Positions 33,613 through 44,269 of a stretch of 64,000 bases of DNA are shown here, in pieces. How positions within the stretch are numbered: the first letter of the stretch is position 1; every line of letters starts with the position of its first letter. The stretch is from the NCBI RefSeq assembly GCF_001665605.1, contig NZ_LZSV01000019.1, positions 1-64,000 on the forward strand, given 5' to 3'. Source of the DNA: Mycobacterium sp. 852014-50255_SCH5639931 (lineage in GTDB: Bacteria > Actinomycetota > Actinomycetes > Mycobacteriales > Mycobacteriaceae). The notes beneath the pieces were generated by a model that was given only the letters and a program-made list of their open reading frames with translations, searched no databases and had not been told where the DNA came from. The translations under genes were made by a program, and so were the position numbers.

Positions 33613-36228
33613 ATCGGCGGCGACCTGCTGATTGGGCGCGACAGCGAGTTGGCAACCATTCGCCGCGCCCTGAGCGGCGCTGACCAGCACTCCGGGGTGT
33701 TGATCGCAGGCGGCGCCGGGGTGGGCAAGACCCGGTTGGCCCGCGAAGCGCTGCGGCGCGCCGGGGCGTCGGGCGAGCGCACCCAATGGATTGTCGGCAC
33801 CCAGTCGGCCCATGCGCTGCCCCTCGGGGCGTTCATCGGCCTACTGGGCGACGGGATGTCGGATCCGCTGTCCAACGTGCGGCGCGTGATCGAATCGTTT
33901 GTGGCGCGACAACGCCGGGGCCGGGTGGTGGTGGGCGTTGACGACGCGCACCTGCTGGATGGGTTGTCCGCGCTCGTGATTCACCAGCTGGCACAGTCCG
34001 GCGGGGCCCGGCTGGTGGTCACGGTGCGCTCCGGCAGCGAAGAGCCCGATGCGGTGACGGCGCTGTGGAAGGACGGCCTGCTGACTCGCCTGGATTTGGA
34101 GCCGCTTTCGGCTGCGGCGACGCGCGAGGTGATCGAGCGCACGCTGGGCGGTCCGGTGGATGCGCGCTGCGCGGCCCGGTTCCGGCGGCTCACCGGGGGG
34201 AACACGCTGTTTCTTCGGCAGCTGCTGAGCGATCAGATGGCGGCCGGACGGGTTCGCCAAGTGGCCGGGGTGTGGATGTGGGACGGAGACGTCGCGGTCT
34301 CTGCGAGCTTGTCCGACACGGTGGGACGCCAACTTGGTCGCCTGACGCCGCCGTTGGCGCTGGTGGTCGACACGCTCTCCCAATGCGAGCCGCTACCCGT
34401 CGACTTGTTGTGCGACTTGGTATGTCGCGAGGACCTGGTGGCGGCCGAAGCGATGGGCCTGGTGAACGTCGAACGCACAGCCAGGGGGTTGATGGCCAGA
34501 CTCGCACACCCGCTGTTCGGTGAGCTTCGCCGCGCGGGCGCCGGCGAGATGTATTTGTCGAACGTGCGGGGCCGGTTGGCGACGCGGCTGGGGCGGGACG
34601 GTGACGCCGATGTGCAAGCCACGGTGCGTCGGGCGTTGCTGAGCCTGGAGTCGGATCTGGCCCCGCAACCCGAGCTGTATCTGGATTCGGCGCGGCATGC
34701 GATGACACTGTTGGATCTGGATCTGGCCGACCGGCTGGCCAACGCCGCGGCGCAGGCCGGGGCACCGGGGGCGGCGGGGGTGCGGGCGATGAACCTGATG
34801 CTGCTCGGCCGCGGGGAGCAGGCCGAGTTGGCGCTGCGCGCGATCACCGACGGCGATCCGCCCGATGGCCATTACTGGGCGACCCTGCGCGCGGCAAACC
34901 TGGTGTGGATGCTCGGCAGGCCGGCGGACGCCTCGGAGATCCTCGACGGCCTGGCCGTGACCCGCGAGACGCCGGCGCAGGTCGCCGAGCGTTTGGCGGT
35001 GCAGGCGTGCCTGGATGCGGTGGCCGCGCGCTGCGAGATCGCCTCCGAAAGAGCCAGGGCCGCACTGGATTCAGACACGCTGCCAGACTTCCACGCGATG
35101 ATGGCGTCGCTGGCGTTGATCATGGCCATGGGGGCGTTGGGGGAGGTCGACTGCCTGGCAAGCGTGGCCGAGCAGGCGCTACGCCGGGCGACGACGTCGT
35201 TTGAGGCGTCGCACATGCGGTTCTGGTTCGGCGCGGTGTACGGCCGGGCCTGCCGGTTGACAGGGCGCATCGAGGAATTCGTCATCCTGGCAAAGGAAGT
35301 GGCCGACTCGGCCCGCGACATCCCGGGTCTGGCCTACGCGAACCTGGCCCTCCTGCTTGGAAACGCCGACTTGGCGCGTGGCGCCGTCGCCGACGCGGTC
35401 CGGCTGGTGCACGAAGCGCTTGCCGGGGCGCAAATACACGCCATAACAACCGGTTTAAGACCGGCGAGCTATTTCGCGTTGGCCGAGGCGCACGGCAAGC
35501 TCGGGCACGCGGCGGAAGCGAACAACGCGGTCGCCGGGGCGCGGGCCTGCGTGCCCGCCGACTTTTTGTTCATGCACACCGGCCTGTCGCTGGCCGGTGG
35601 GTGGGCGCTGGCGGCAAGCGGTCGCCTGGGCGAGGCCGTGGCGACCGCACAGGCGGCCGCGCAACTCGCGCGCGACCGCGGCCAGCCGACCCACGAACTG
35701 GCCTGCCTACAAGCCGCGACGCAATGGGGGGATGCCTCGGGCGCGGCGCGGGCCCGGGCGCTGGCCGACGTGCTGTCGCTGCCGCTGGCCGAGGCCATCG
35801 CCTCGCACGCCGAGGCCCTGCGGGCCGGGAACGGCGAAGGGCTCCTGGCGGTTTCGGCCGCCTACCGCGCAATCGGCGATCGGGCCGCGTCCGCCGACGC
35901 GGCGGCGCAGGCCTCTGTTGCGTTCATCGAAGGGCAGCAGCACAAGCGCGGGCTCTATGCGTCGGCGCTGGCCCGTGAACTGGCCGAGGAATGTGGCGGT
36001 TTGTGCACGCCCGCGTTGCGGACTCCGGCGGGTCTCAAACTCTCGGGTCGCCAGCGCGATGTCATCGAACTCGTCGTGGCCGGTCTGTCCAACCGCCAGA
36101 TCGCCGAGAAATTGGTGATGTCCGTGCGCACCGTGGAGGGTCATGTCTACCGGGCCTGCCAGCGGGTGGGCGCCCAGTCCCGCGAGGAACTGGCATCAAT
36201 AATCCGATCGGGACCGGTGTCTGACTGA
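33610..36228 (+). CDS. Large ATP-binding LuxR-family (LAL-type) transcriptional regulator
   Basis: The 872-residue protein has an N-terminal AAA/STAND ATPase with Walker A GGAGVGKT at residues 34-41 and Walker B in GRVVVGVDDAHLL near 100-112, a long alpha-helical repeat region (about 350-780), and a C-terminal LuxR helix-turn-helix SGRQRDVIELVVAGLSNRQI onward with SVRTVEGHVYRACQRVGA. This is the MalT/LAL architecture: inducer and ATP binding license DNA binding. It is divergent from the FAD monooxygenase (179-base gap) and followed by a DUF3303 gene, both possible targets. The inducer is unknown. Confidence 0.88.
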   Translation: MIGGDLLIGRDSELATIRRALSGADQHSGVLIAGGAGVGKTRLAREALRRAGASGERTQWIVGTQSAHALPLGAFIGLLGDGMSDPLSNVRRVIESFVARQRRGRVVVGVDDAHLLDGLSALVIHQLAQSGGARLVVTVRSGSEEPDAVTALWKDGLLTRLDLEPLSAAATREVIERTLGGPVDARCAARFRRLTGGNTLFLRQLLSDQMAAGRVRQVAGVWMWDGDVAVSASLSDTVGRQLGRLTPPLALVVDTLSQCEPLPVDLLCDLVCREDLVAAEAMGLVNVERTARGLMARLAHPLFGELRRAGAGEMYLSNVRGRLATRLGRDGDADVQATVRRALLSLESDLAPQPELYLDSARHAMTLLDLDLADRLANAAAQAGAPGAAGVRAMNLMLLGRGEQAELALRAITDGDPPDGHYWATLRAANLVWMLGRPADASEILDGLAVTRETPAQVAERLAVQACLDAVAARCEIASERARAALDSDTLPDFHAMMASLALIMAMGALGEVDCLASVAEQALRRATTSFEASHMRFWFGAVYGRACRLTGRIEEFVILAKEVADSARDIPGLAYANLALLLGNADLARGAVADAVRLVHEALAGAQIHAITTGLRPASYFALAEAHGKLGHAAEANNAVAGARACVPADFLFMHTGLSLAGGWALAASGRLGEAVATAQAAAQLARDRGQPTHELACLQAATQWGDASGAARARALADVLSLPLAEAIASHAEALRAGNGEGLLAVSAAYRAIGDRAASADAAAQASVAFIEGQQHKRGLYASALARELAEECGGLCTPALRTPAGLKLSGRQRDVIELVVAGLSNRQIAEKLVMSVRTVEGHVYRACQRVGAQSREELASIIRSGPVSD

Positions 36229-36316
36229 CGCACGGGATATTCGAGTAGTCGAGTACTCGTGAGCACAACGGAAATCGGCCATATCGTTGCGATCCCAACG
36301 AGAAAAGGAGAGCGCG

Positions 36317-36624
36317 ATGAAGTACGTAGTGGCTTGGACATATCGCTTGAACGGCACGGCGGCCGAGAACGACGAAAGTCTGCGACGGGGCTTGGCCGCA
36401 TACTCGAAGTGGTCGCAACCGCAGACCACGATGTATCACCAGTTCGTCGGCCGCATCGACGGCGGTGGTGGATTCGCGGTGGTGGAGTCCGACAACCCGG
36501 CCGATTTGGTTGAGACCACAAGCCAATTCGCCACGATCCTGGATTACCAGGTCTATCCCGTTGTGGACATCGCCGAAGCCGCGCAAGCGCTGCAGCAGGG
36601 CGTGGAATTCAGGGAGGCGATCGG

Positions 36625-36628
<4 letters not shown>
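36317..36628 (+). CDS. DUF3303-type small protein
   Basis: The 103-residue protein starts MKYVVAWTYRL and resembles the DUF3303 alpha-beta family, a ferredoxin-like fold seen in dimeric stress-related or monooxygenase-like proteins. ATG 36317 is preceded by AAAAGGAGAG at 36301-36310. Its TAG overlaps the convergent arsB2-like stop (CTAG at 36625-36628). It is 88 bases after the regulator and may form a unit with it. Function unknown. Confidence 0.7.
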
Positions 36629-37866
<1,238 letters not shown>

Positions 37867-37881
37867 GGCTTTATAACCGCT

Positions 37882-38799
37882 TCACGCCCAGGGGTTTTCG
37901 CGCCGCCACACCGTCGGCAGGTGCAGCGCGATACCGTCCTGTGCGGCCAACTCGTCCAGGATGCGGATCGATGCGTCCAGGTCATCGCCCGCATAGGGCA
38001 AGGCCCGCAGCGGCTTTGACAGCGGCCGGAAGAAGTCGTCCCAGTGAATGAGGATCACCCGGCGTGCCCCCACCGCGCGCACGGTCTCGGTCCAGTAGTC
38101 GACCAGGTACGGCCTCGGTTGCAGGCCCAGCTGCCCGGCACTCAGATAGACCGCTTCGGCGCGGTGGCCCGCCAGCGCGCCCTTGACGAAACCGGCGCTG
38201 CCCTGGATCAGCACCCGCCGGCCCGACGGACGGTGATGCACCAGCGTCGACCAGGCCTCCCCGCAGCGATAGGCGGACGCCCTGACCGGCGGGGTCACCG
38301 GCGCGTCGATCACGCCGGGAAACCGGTCCGGCGGGCAGTGATGCGATTCGACCAGCGTTACGTCAAAGGCGCCCAACGTAATCGGCTCGCCGCTAACGGC
38401 GACGACGAGCCGGTCCTCGGGAAGTCCGTATCCGCGCCCGACGTTGGCCGCCGACCGGCCGCCGACCAGTCGTGCCCCGGTGCGGTCGGCGACGAGCGCG
38501 GAATCCAGCACGTGGTCGATGTGGGTGTGCACCGGGATCACGGCCTCCAGCCGGGACACCTTGGCCCGGGCCAGGCAACCATCCACGCGGGCCGGCGACG
38601 GCGCCACCCTGCCGGCCGCCACCCGCGCGAGGCCCGGCCGGGAGAAGTAGCCGTCGGTCAGCAGCGCCGACGACCCGTCGTCAATGAGCAACGTCGCCAC
38701 GCCCATCCACGTCACCGACAGGGATCCGGGTTCGGCGCCGGGCGCGTCGAACCGATCCGCATACCGTCCGATGTCGGGCCGGCCGAGTTTCAGCCGCAT
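37882..38799 (-). CDS. MBL-fold hydrolase, Rv3577-like
   Basis: The 305-residue protein has a metallo-beta-lactamase fold: VTWMGVATLLIDDGSSALLT begins the first sheet, VIPVHTHIDHVLD supplies the metal-binding HxHxDH-like motif near residue 90, and further histidines occur in ESHHCPPD and ILIHWDD. The substrate is unknown. It overlaps pxpA by one base and follows it on the minus strand, so they are co-transcribed. Confidence 0.82.
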   Translation of the reverse strand: MRLKLGRPDIGRYADRFDAPGAEPGSLSVTWMGVATLLIDDGSSALLTDGYFSRPGLARVAAGRVAPSPARVDGCLARAKVSRLEAVIPVHTHIDHVLDSALVADRTGARLVGGRSAANVGRGYGLPEDRLVVAVSGEPITLGAFDVTLVESHHCPPDRFPGVIDAPVTPPVRASAYRCGEAWSTLVHHRPSGRRVLIQGSAGFVKGALAGHRAEAVYLSAGQLGLQPRPYLVDYWTETVRAVGARRVILIHWDDFFRPLSKPLRALPYAGDDLDASIRILDELAAQDGIALHLPTVWRRENPWA

Positions 38800-39557
38800 C
38801 AGCCGAACGCCCCGATCTCGACGCCGGCGGCAGCGAGCCGGTCGCGGACGGCGGTCGCGATCTGCACCGCACCGGGCGAATCGCCGTGCACGCAGACCGA
38901 TTCCACGCTGACCGCGATCGGTGTGCCGTCAACGGCGGTGACCCGGCCGGAGGCCACCATGCCCACCACGCGGTCGGCGATCGCCGCCGGGTCGTGCAGC
39001 ACCGCGCCGGGTTCGCGGCGGGACACCAACTGGCCGTCCGCCCGGTAGGCGCGGTCGGCGAAGGCCTCGGCCACCGTGCGCAGGCCGCGGCGCGAGGCCT
39101 CGTCGAAGAACACCGAGCCCGCCATGCCCAGCACCGGCAGCGCCGGGTCCACCAGCCGCACCGCCTCCGCGACGGCGGCCGCCTGATCGCGGTTGGTCAC
39201 GATCGTGTTGTACAGCGCGCCATGGGGTTTGACGTAGGACACCGCGGAAGCCGATGCGCGCGCGACCGCCTGCAGCGCGCCGATCTGATACACCACATCG
39301 GCGACCAGGTCGTCGGCGGCGACGTCGATGAAGCGCCTGCCGAAACCGGCCAGGTCGCGATAGCTCACCTGCGCCCCGATGCGGACGCCGCGCTCGGCGG
39401 CGGACCGGCAGACCCGCAACAATCCGGCTGGATCCCCGGCGTGGAACCCGCACGCCACGTTGGCGCTGGTGACGATCCGCAGCATGGCCTCGTCATCACC
39501 GAGGCGCCAGACGCCGAAGCCCTCGCCCAGGTCGGCGTTGAGGTCGATGCGGGCCAC
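38799..39557 (-). CDS. pxpA: 5-oxoprolinase subunit A-like protein (LamB/YcsF family)
   Basis: The 252-residue protein matches the LamB/YcsF family: IDLNADLGEGFGVW, TSANVACGFHAGDP, SYVKPHGALYN and VCVHGDSPGAV are diagnostic. PxpA works with PxpB and PxpC to open 5-oxoproline to glutamate using ATP; neither partner lies next to it in this window. The stop overlaps the MBL-fold gene's start by one base. Confidence 0.9.
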   Translation of the reverse strand: MARIDLNADLGEGFGVWRLGDDEAMLRIVTSANVACGFHAGDPAGLLRVCRSAAERGVRIGAQVSYRDLAGFGRRFIDVAADDLVADVVYQIGALQAVARASASAVSYVKPHGALYNTIVTNRDQAAAVAEAVRLVDPALPVLGMAGSVFFDEASRRGLRTVAEAFADRAYRADGQLVSRREPGAVLHDPAAIADRVVGMVASGRVTAVDGTPIAVSVESVCVHGDSPGAVQIATAVRDRLAAAGVEIGAFG

Positions 39558-39616
39558 CCGCCCAGCTTATGGGGCGGCGCCAGTGCCATCCGGAGAGGCG
39601 GTCGTCTTCCCCGTCG

Positions 39617-40327
39617 CTACCGGGTGACGACCGCGGCCGCGATCTGTTGGGCGACGTCGACCGCGGACCCACCGGGTAGGAAGGAGCCGCAGGCGGCCAC
39701 ATCGATGACGATGTTGTTGCGCGCGGTCAGCGCGCGCTGGCACCGCCAGCCGTCCTCGCTGCCCACCTGCTCTTCGGACGTGCTGAGCGTGCCGCCGACC
39801 TGGTGGGAATCGGCCACCGCCCACGCGATCTCGGGCTGGCCGGCGGGATGGTCGACGAAGCGGCGGTTGGCACAGGCGGACCACCTCCTGACCGAGGCCT
39901 CGTAGAACGCGTTGGCCTGGCGGGCCGTGGGGTAGGCGATCACGGCCTGGTTGACGGAGTCGTTGCGCACCTTGGGGTTGTCGAAGCTGTCGTCCAGTCG
40001 CTCGCCGCGCACCGCGGTCCATCCGGTGTCCGCATATACGGCCTGCTGGGCGGGCCCGGCCATCGCCAGGCAGCTCTTCTCGCTGAACGTCTGGCTCGAG
40101 TCCCACATCTCCTGCGTGCGAAACCGGATTCGCATTCCCGCCCCCAGGATGTCGTTGACCTTCCTGTCGTCGAGCAGCAGCCCGTCCAGGGTGGTGACGG
40201 TCACCGGGGCCTGCGTGAGCGGACCGCGGGTGTCCGCGGGCGCTGCGCTTCCGCCGACGACGGTGGTGCAGCCGGCCGCGAGGGCGCACACCGCCGCCTG
40301 CAGGAGTATTGGGAGTTGCCTACGCAC
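39617..40327 (-). CDS. lppH: LppH lipoprotein with PknH-type sensor domain
   Basis: The 236-residue protein has a lipobox (CALAAGCTTV, Cys about residue 20) and a sensor domain of the PknH C-terminal type: disulfide-forming cysteines (KSCLAMAG, SACANR, WRCQRAL, VAACGSF) and the conserved end SGGSAVDVAQQIAAAVV-like helix. GTG 40327 gives a short basic n-region; codons further upstream have no start. The same sensor domain is found outside receptor kinases as free lipoproteins in mycobacteria. Matches Rv3576 (237 aa). Confidence 0.88.
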   Translation of the reverse strand: MRRQLPILLQAAVCALAAGCTTVVGGSAAPADTRGPLTQAPVTVTTLDGLLLDDRKVNDILGAGMRIRFRTQEMWDSSQTFSEKSCLAMAGPAQQAVYADTGWTAVRGERLDDSFDNPKVRNDSVNQAVIAYPTARQANAFYEASVRRWSACANRRFVDHPAGQPEIAWAVADSHQVGGTLSTSEEQVGSEDGWRCQRALTARNNIVIDVAACGSFLPGGSAVDVAQQIAAAVVTR

Positions 40328-40367
40328 CAGAGCCTTTCGGACGCGGGGCCCGTCTGTGCCGACAAGC

Positions 40368-41228
40368 TTAGGAGGCGGCTTCCTGCCGTCGTCCCAGCAG
40401 CCAGCAGAACAAATAGATCGCGAACGAAATCCCCGCGACGAAGACCGACACCGGGACACCCGGCGCCAGCGATAGCACGATGCCGCCGACGGCGGAAACC
40501 TCGGCGAAGACGACTGAGGTGACCATCGCCGCCGCCGGCGAGGCCACCACTCGGGCGGCCGCGGCGGCCGGCGTGATCAGCAACGACATCACCAGCAGCG
40601 CCCCGACGATCTGTACGGCCTGAGCGGCCACCACGCCGACCAGTGCGGCGAACACGATGCCCAGCGCGCGAACGGGCACGCCGCGGGCCGCGGCGACGTC
40701 GGGGTCGACGGTGGCGAATAACAGCGGGCGGTAGCACGTCGCGATGATGGCGATGACGAGCAGGCACACCAGCGCCAGCATGCTCAGTCCGGTGTAGCCG
40801 ACGCCGACTATCTGTCCGGTGAGCAGCGCGAAGCTGGTCGCGGTCCGGCCCGGGTACAGGTAGATGAACAGCACGGCCAGGCCCAGGCCGAAGGCCAGCA
40901 CCACGCCGATGACCGAGTCGCGTTCGCGGGCCCGCCGCCCCAGAACGCCGAACAGCGCGGCCGCCAAAGCGCTGCCGACCAGCGCGCCCACCCCCACCTC
41001 GACGCCGACCAGCAGTGCGAAAGCCGCTCCCGTCAACGACAATTCGCTGGAACCGTGCACGGCGAAAGACATCTGACGCATCACGATGAACGGCCCGATC
41101 AACCCGGCCACCAGCCCCAGCAGCGCGGCCGCGAGCAGGGCCTGCTGGACGAAGTCGTGGCCGAGCAGATGGGCGGTGACGTCGAAGTCGAGCAGGTGGG
41201 CCAGGACGCCCGTGAGCCGATGGTTCAC
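40368..41228 (-). CDS. znuB: ZnuB-type metal ABC transporter permease
   Basis: The 286-residue protein has about eight membrane segments and the family signatures of ABC-3 metal permeases (IGPFIVMRQMSFAVHGSSELSLTG-like opening, residues 44-67, and a QIVGALLVMSLLITPAAAA segment). It is the membrane subunit of a zinc or manganese uptake system whose ATPase and binding protein are encoded upstream with four-base overlaps. A Zur-like box before the first gene points to zinc. Confidence 0.88.
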   Translation of the reverse strand: MNHRLTGVLAHLLDFDVTAHLLGHDFVQQALLAAALLGLVAGLIGPFIVMRQMSFAVHGSSELSLTGAAFALLVGVEVGVGALVGSALAAALFGVLGRRARERDSVIGVVLAFGLGLAVLFIYLYPGRTATSFALLTGQIVGVGYTGLSMLALVCLLVIAIIATCYRPLLFATVDPDVAAARGVPVRALGIVFAALVGVVAAQAVQIVGALLVMSLLITPAAAAARVVASPAAAMVTSVVFAEVSAVGGIVLSLAPGVPVSVFVAGISFAIYLFCWLLGRRQEAAS

Positions 41229-42049
41229 TGGTGGGCCCAGTCGGTCGGCTCGCCCACCACCACGTAGCGGTCCTTGACCTTCACCACCTGGATGTCGGCC
41301 CCATACAGCATGGACAGGGTCTCCGTGGTCATCACTTCTTCGACGGTGCCGATCCGGAATCGTCCGTCAACCAGATAGATCAACCGGTCCACGTAGGACA
41401 GGATCGGGTTGACGTCGTGGGTGACGACGATGACGGTGGTCGACGCATCGCGGCGGCGGCGGTCGATCAGGGCGGACACCAGCTTCGCGTTCGCCGGGTC
41501 CAGGGCGAGCAGCGGCTCGTCGCACAGCAGCAGCATCGGGTCGCTGACCAGCGCCTGCGCGATGCGAATCCGCTGTAGCTCGCCGCCCGACATCACCCCC
41601 ACCCGGACGTCGGCCAGGTGTTCGGCGTTGACCTGTCGCAGCGCCTCGCGCACGGCCGCGCGCCGGCGGGCCCGGTCGGCGGATCTCAGGGGCATGGCGC
41701 CCCAACGGTGTCCGTCGACGCCCAGCCGAACCAGGTCGCGTCCACGCAGCATCACGTCGTGGTCCATCGGTCGGTGTTGCGGCACGTAGCCGACGCGTCC
41801 GCTGCCCGAGTTCATCGGCTTTCCGTCCACCAGCGCGACCCCGGCGGACAGCGACAGCTGGCCCAGCAGCACCTTGAGTAGTGACGTCTTGCCGCTGCCG
41901 TTGGGACCGAGGACGGCGATGAACTCGCCCCGCGACACCGACAGGTCGAGGTGATCCCACAGCACGCGGTCACCGAACGCCAGCCGGGCCCCCCGCAGCG
42001 AGACGGTATCCGGGTAGCGGTCGACGGCCGGGACCGCATCGAGGCTCAC
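41225..42049 (-). CDS. znuC: ZnuC-type metal ABC transporter ATPase
   Basis: The 274-residue ATPase has Walker A GPNGSGKT near residue 55, the ABC signature MSGGELQRIRIAQAL near 155, Walker B LLLCDEPLLALD, and the switch histidine in VIVVTHDVN. GTG 42049 overlaps the znuA stop (GTGA); the much longer open frame upstream is antisense shadow of the binding-protein gene in another frame. It energises the permease ZnuB. Confidence 0.9.
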   Translation of the reverse strand: MSLDAVPAVDRYPDTVSLRGARLAFGDRVLWDHLDLSVSRGEFIAVLGPNGSGKTSLLKVLLGQLSLSAGVALVDGKPMNSGSGRVGYVPQHRPMDHDVMLRGRDLVRLGVDGHRWGAMPLRSADRARRRAAVREALRQVNAEHLADVRVGVMSGGELQRIRIAQALVSDPMLLLCDEPLLALDPANAKLVSALIDRRRRDASTTVIVVTHDVNPILSYVDRLIYLVDGRFRIGTVEEVMTTETLSMLYGADIQVVKVKDRYVVVGEPTDWAHQ

Positions 42050-42990
42050 GGCTGTACTGACCGGCCGGACTGCAGCGCCGTCAGCAGCTGGTTGACCGTG
42101 TTGCGCTGCCAGCTCAGGTAATCGGTCCCGTCGGGAAGCGTCTCGCTCACCTCGGTCACCGGCAGGCCCGCGCGGCGCGCGGCATCCCGCACGCCGTTGA
42201 TCGCGGCGGTCGAGGTCTGGGGGTTGATCAGCACCGCCGACACCTGACGATGGTCGATCAGGTCGAGGACGAAGGCCATGTCGGCCGGCGCAGGATCCGT
42301 TTCGTTCTCGTTCGCCGCGGTGAAGGCTTGCGGGGTGCGGTTGACCAGGCCGGACGCCGCCAGCAGGTAGTACGCGACAGGTTCGGTCGTGATGACCCCG
42401 GTGCCGGGGTATGCGCTGGCGATGGCGTGTTCGGAAATGACGATCGCGTCGGCGCCGCGGCAGAACTCGGCGGCGTTGGCGCGGTAGTCGGCGGCGTGGA
42501 CCGGGTCGACTACGGCCATGCGGTCGGCGATGGCGAACGCGACCGATTTGGCGACGTCCAGGTTGTAGAACACGTGCTCGTTGGCCTGCTCTGCCGTCCC
42601 GGCGTTTTTCAGGAACGCATAGGCGTTGATCGATTTCACGCCGGGATGCCCGGCCAGCACCTGGTCGACCCACGGGTCGTAGCCCCCGCCGTTGTAGACG
42701 ACCAGGCTGGCGTCGGTGATGGCGGCCGCGTCCGATGGGCTGGCCTGGTAGGAGTGCGGGTCGGTGTCGCCGCCGGCCAGCAGGGCGTTGACCGCGACGC
42801 GACGGCCGGTGATGGCGCGGGCCACGCTGCCCCATACACCGGTGGAGGCCACGACGGCGGCCGCGCGCGGATGCGCCGGGCTGCCGCAGCCGGTGGGAGC
42901 GGTGCCGGCAGCAAGCAGGACCAGCACGGCAGGCAGCCAACGCAGTGCGTTGGCGGCCGCGCTTCGTCCCCGCTTGAGCGCCATGCGCAC
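42046..42990 (-). CDS. znuA: ZnuA-type metal-binding lipoprotein
   Basis: The 314-residue substrate-binding protein has a lipobox (TAPTGCGSP, Cys about residue 35) and the cluster A-I fold of zinc/manganese receptors: STGVWGSVARAITG at the start, DPHSYQASPSDAAAI (likely metal-binding His), EHVFYNLDVAKSV and TTEPVAYYLL. The His-rich loop of many ZnuA proteins is missing. It heads the znuACB-like operon, 43 bases downstream of a Zur-like box. Confidence 0.88.
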   Translation of the reverse strand: MRMALKRGRSAAANALRWLPAVLVLLAAGTAPTGCGSPAHPRAAAVVASTGVWGSVARAITGRRVAVNALLAGGDTDPHSYQASPSDAAAITDASLVVYNGGGYDPWVDQVLAGHPGVKSINAYAFLKNAGTAEQANEHVFYNLDVAKSVAFAIADRMAVVDPVHAADYRANAAEFCRGADAIVISEHAIASAYPGTGVITTEPVAYYLLAASGLVNRTPQAFTAANENETDPAPADMAFVLDLIDHRQVSAVLINPQTSTAAINGVRDAARRAGLPVTEVSETLPDGTDYLSWQRNTVNQLLTALQSGRSVQP

Positions 42991-43032
42991 GTCCGATGTC
43001 CTCTCGCTGGCCGACTGGCCGACACATAATAC

Positions 43033-43053
43033 TAATGAAAATCGTTTCCATTA
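43033..43053 (-). promoter_or_regulatory. Zur-like operator of the zinc ABC transporter
   Basis: A 21-base AT-rich palindrome: TAATG at 43033-43037 mirrors CATTA at 43049-43053, and GAAAA/TTTC inner arms flank a central TCG. This resembles mycobacterial Zur boxes. On the minus strand a TATTAT -10-like hexamer follows immediately (about 43025-43030), so bound repressor would cover the promoter of znuA. Confidence 0.75.
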
Positions 43054-43099
43054 CAAAGTGACGAGTGGAAGCCGCTTAGGCGCGCGTGCGGATTCGCTG

Positions 43100-43113
43100 T
43101 AGCGTCACCGACC
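43100..43113 (+). promoter_or_regulatory. Leaderless-type promoter of the LacI regulator
   Basis: TAGCGT (43100-43105) lies 8 bases before GTG 43114, the same geometry as at lysS and cysS. No ribosome-binding site is present. The promoter region is shared with the divergent zinc transporter. Confidence 0.5.
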
Positions 43114-44193
43114 GTGAGCCCCGCACCGCGCCGGCGTGCGACTCTGGCGTCGTTGGCGGACGAACTGAAGGTTTCGCGCACCACGATCTCGAACGCCTTC
43201 AACCGGCCGGATCAGCTCTCTTCCGACCTGCGTGAGCGCGTGCTGGCGACGGCCAAGCGGCTGGGTTACCCGGGTCCCGATCCGGTGGCGCGCTCGCTGC
43301 GCACCCGCAAGGCCGGTGCTGTCGGGCTGGTGATGGCCGAACCGCTGACCTACTTCTTCAGCGACCCGGCGGCACGGGATTTCGTTGCAGGGGTCGCCCA
43401 GTCCTGCGAAGAGCTGGGGCAGGGACTGCTGCTGGTGGCCGTCGGGCCGGACCGCAGCATCCAGGACGGTACGGGCGCGGTGCTCGGCGCCGGTGTGGAC
43501 GGCTTCGTGGTGTATTCGGTGTGCGAAGAGGATCCGTACCTGCAGGTCGTCTTGCAGCGCCGGTTGCCGGTCGTGGTCGTCGACCAGCCGAAGGGGCTCG
43601 CCGGTGTGTCCCGGGTGGGCATCGACGACCGGGCGGCGATGCGCGAGCTGGCGGACTACGTGCTCGGGCTGGGGCATCGCGAGATCGGGCTGCTGACGAT
43701 GCGGCTGGGCCGGGACCGCCGGCAGGGGCTGGTGGACGCGGACCGGTTGCGGTCGCCGGCCTTCGACGTGCAGCGTGAACGCATCATCGGCGTGTGGGAG
43801 GCGATGACGGCCGCCGGCGTCGACCGCGATGCGCTGACCGTGGTGGAGAGCTACGAGCACCTGCCGGATTCCGGGGGAGCCGCCGCCAAGGCGGCGCTGG
43901 AGGCCAATCCGCGGATCACCGCGCTGATGTGCACGGCCGACATCTTGGCCCTGTCCGCCATGGATTACCTTCGCGCACATGGCATTTACGTGCCCGGGCA
44001 GATGACGGTCACCGGTTTCGACGGCGTGCCTGACGCGATCGGCCGTGGGCTGACCACCGTGTCTCAGCCGAGCCTGCAGAAGGGCCGCCGGGCCGGTGAG
44101 CTGTTGCTGAGTCCGCCGCGGTCAGGCCTGCCGGTCGCGGAGGTCCTGGCTACCGAGCTGATCCGGGGGCGCACCGCCGGTCCGCCGGCCTAG
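43114..44193 (+). CDS. LacI-family transcriptional regulator, Rv3575c-like
   Basis: The 359-residue protein has the N-terminal LacI helix-turn-helix (TLASLADELKVSRTTISNAF, residues 10-29, then the hinge helix PDPVARSLRT) and a periplasmic-binding-protein-like effector domain with GVDGFVVYS, DDRAAMRELADYV and MTVTGFDGVPDAIG. Length is identical to Rv3575c. The effector, probably a sugar or small metabolite, is not known. It is divergent from the zinc transporter and convergent with kstR. Confidence 0.9.
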   Translation: MSPAPRRRATLASLADELKVSRTTISNAFNRPDQLSSDLRERVLATAKRLGYPGPDPVARSLRTRKAGAVGLVMAEPLTYFFSDPAARDFVAGVAQSCEELGQGLLLVAVGPDRSIQDGTGAVLGAGVDGFVVYSVCEEDPYLQVVLQRRLPVVVVDQPKGLAGVSRVGIDDRAAMRELADYVLGLGHREIGLLTMRLGRDRRQGLVDADRLRSPAFDVQRERIIGVWEAMTAAGVDRDALTVVESYEHLPDSGGAAAKAALEANPRITALMCTADILALSAMDYLRAHGIYVPGQMTVTGFDGVPDAIGRGLTTVSQPSLQKGRRAGELLLSPPRSGLPVAEVLATELIRGRTAGPPA

Positions 44194-44210
44194 TCTGATG
44201 CGGCGACCCG

Positions 44211-44237
44211 TCCCCCAGCTTCGCGGGGGTACCCCCA
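44211..44237. repeat. Short G/C-palindromic intergenic repeat, copy 1
   Basis: The sequence TCCCCCAGCTTCGCGGGGG followed by TACCCCCAG lies between the LacI gene and kstR, after the convergent stops. A related copy is found at 61285-61313. The shared parts are CCCCC, a short inverted core and GGTACCCCC. Such elements recur between genes in mycobacteria and may act as transcription-end hairpins. Confidence 0.55.
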
Positions 44238-44269
44238 GCGCCCGGCAACGCCGCGCTTGCGATCGCCGC

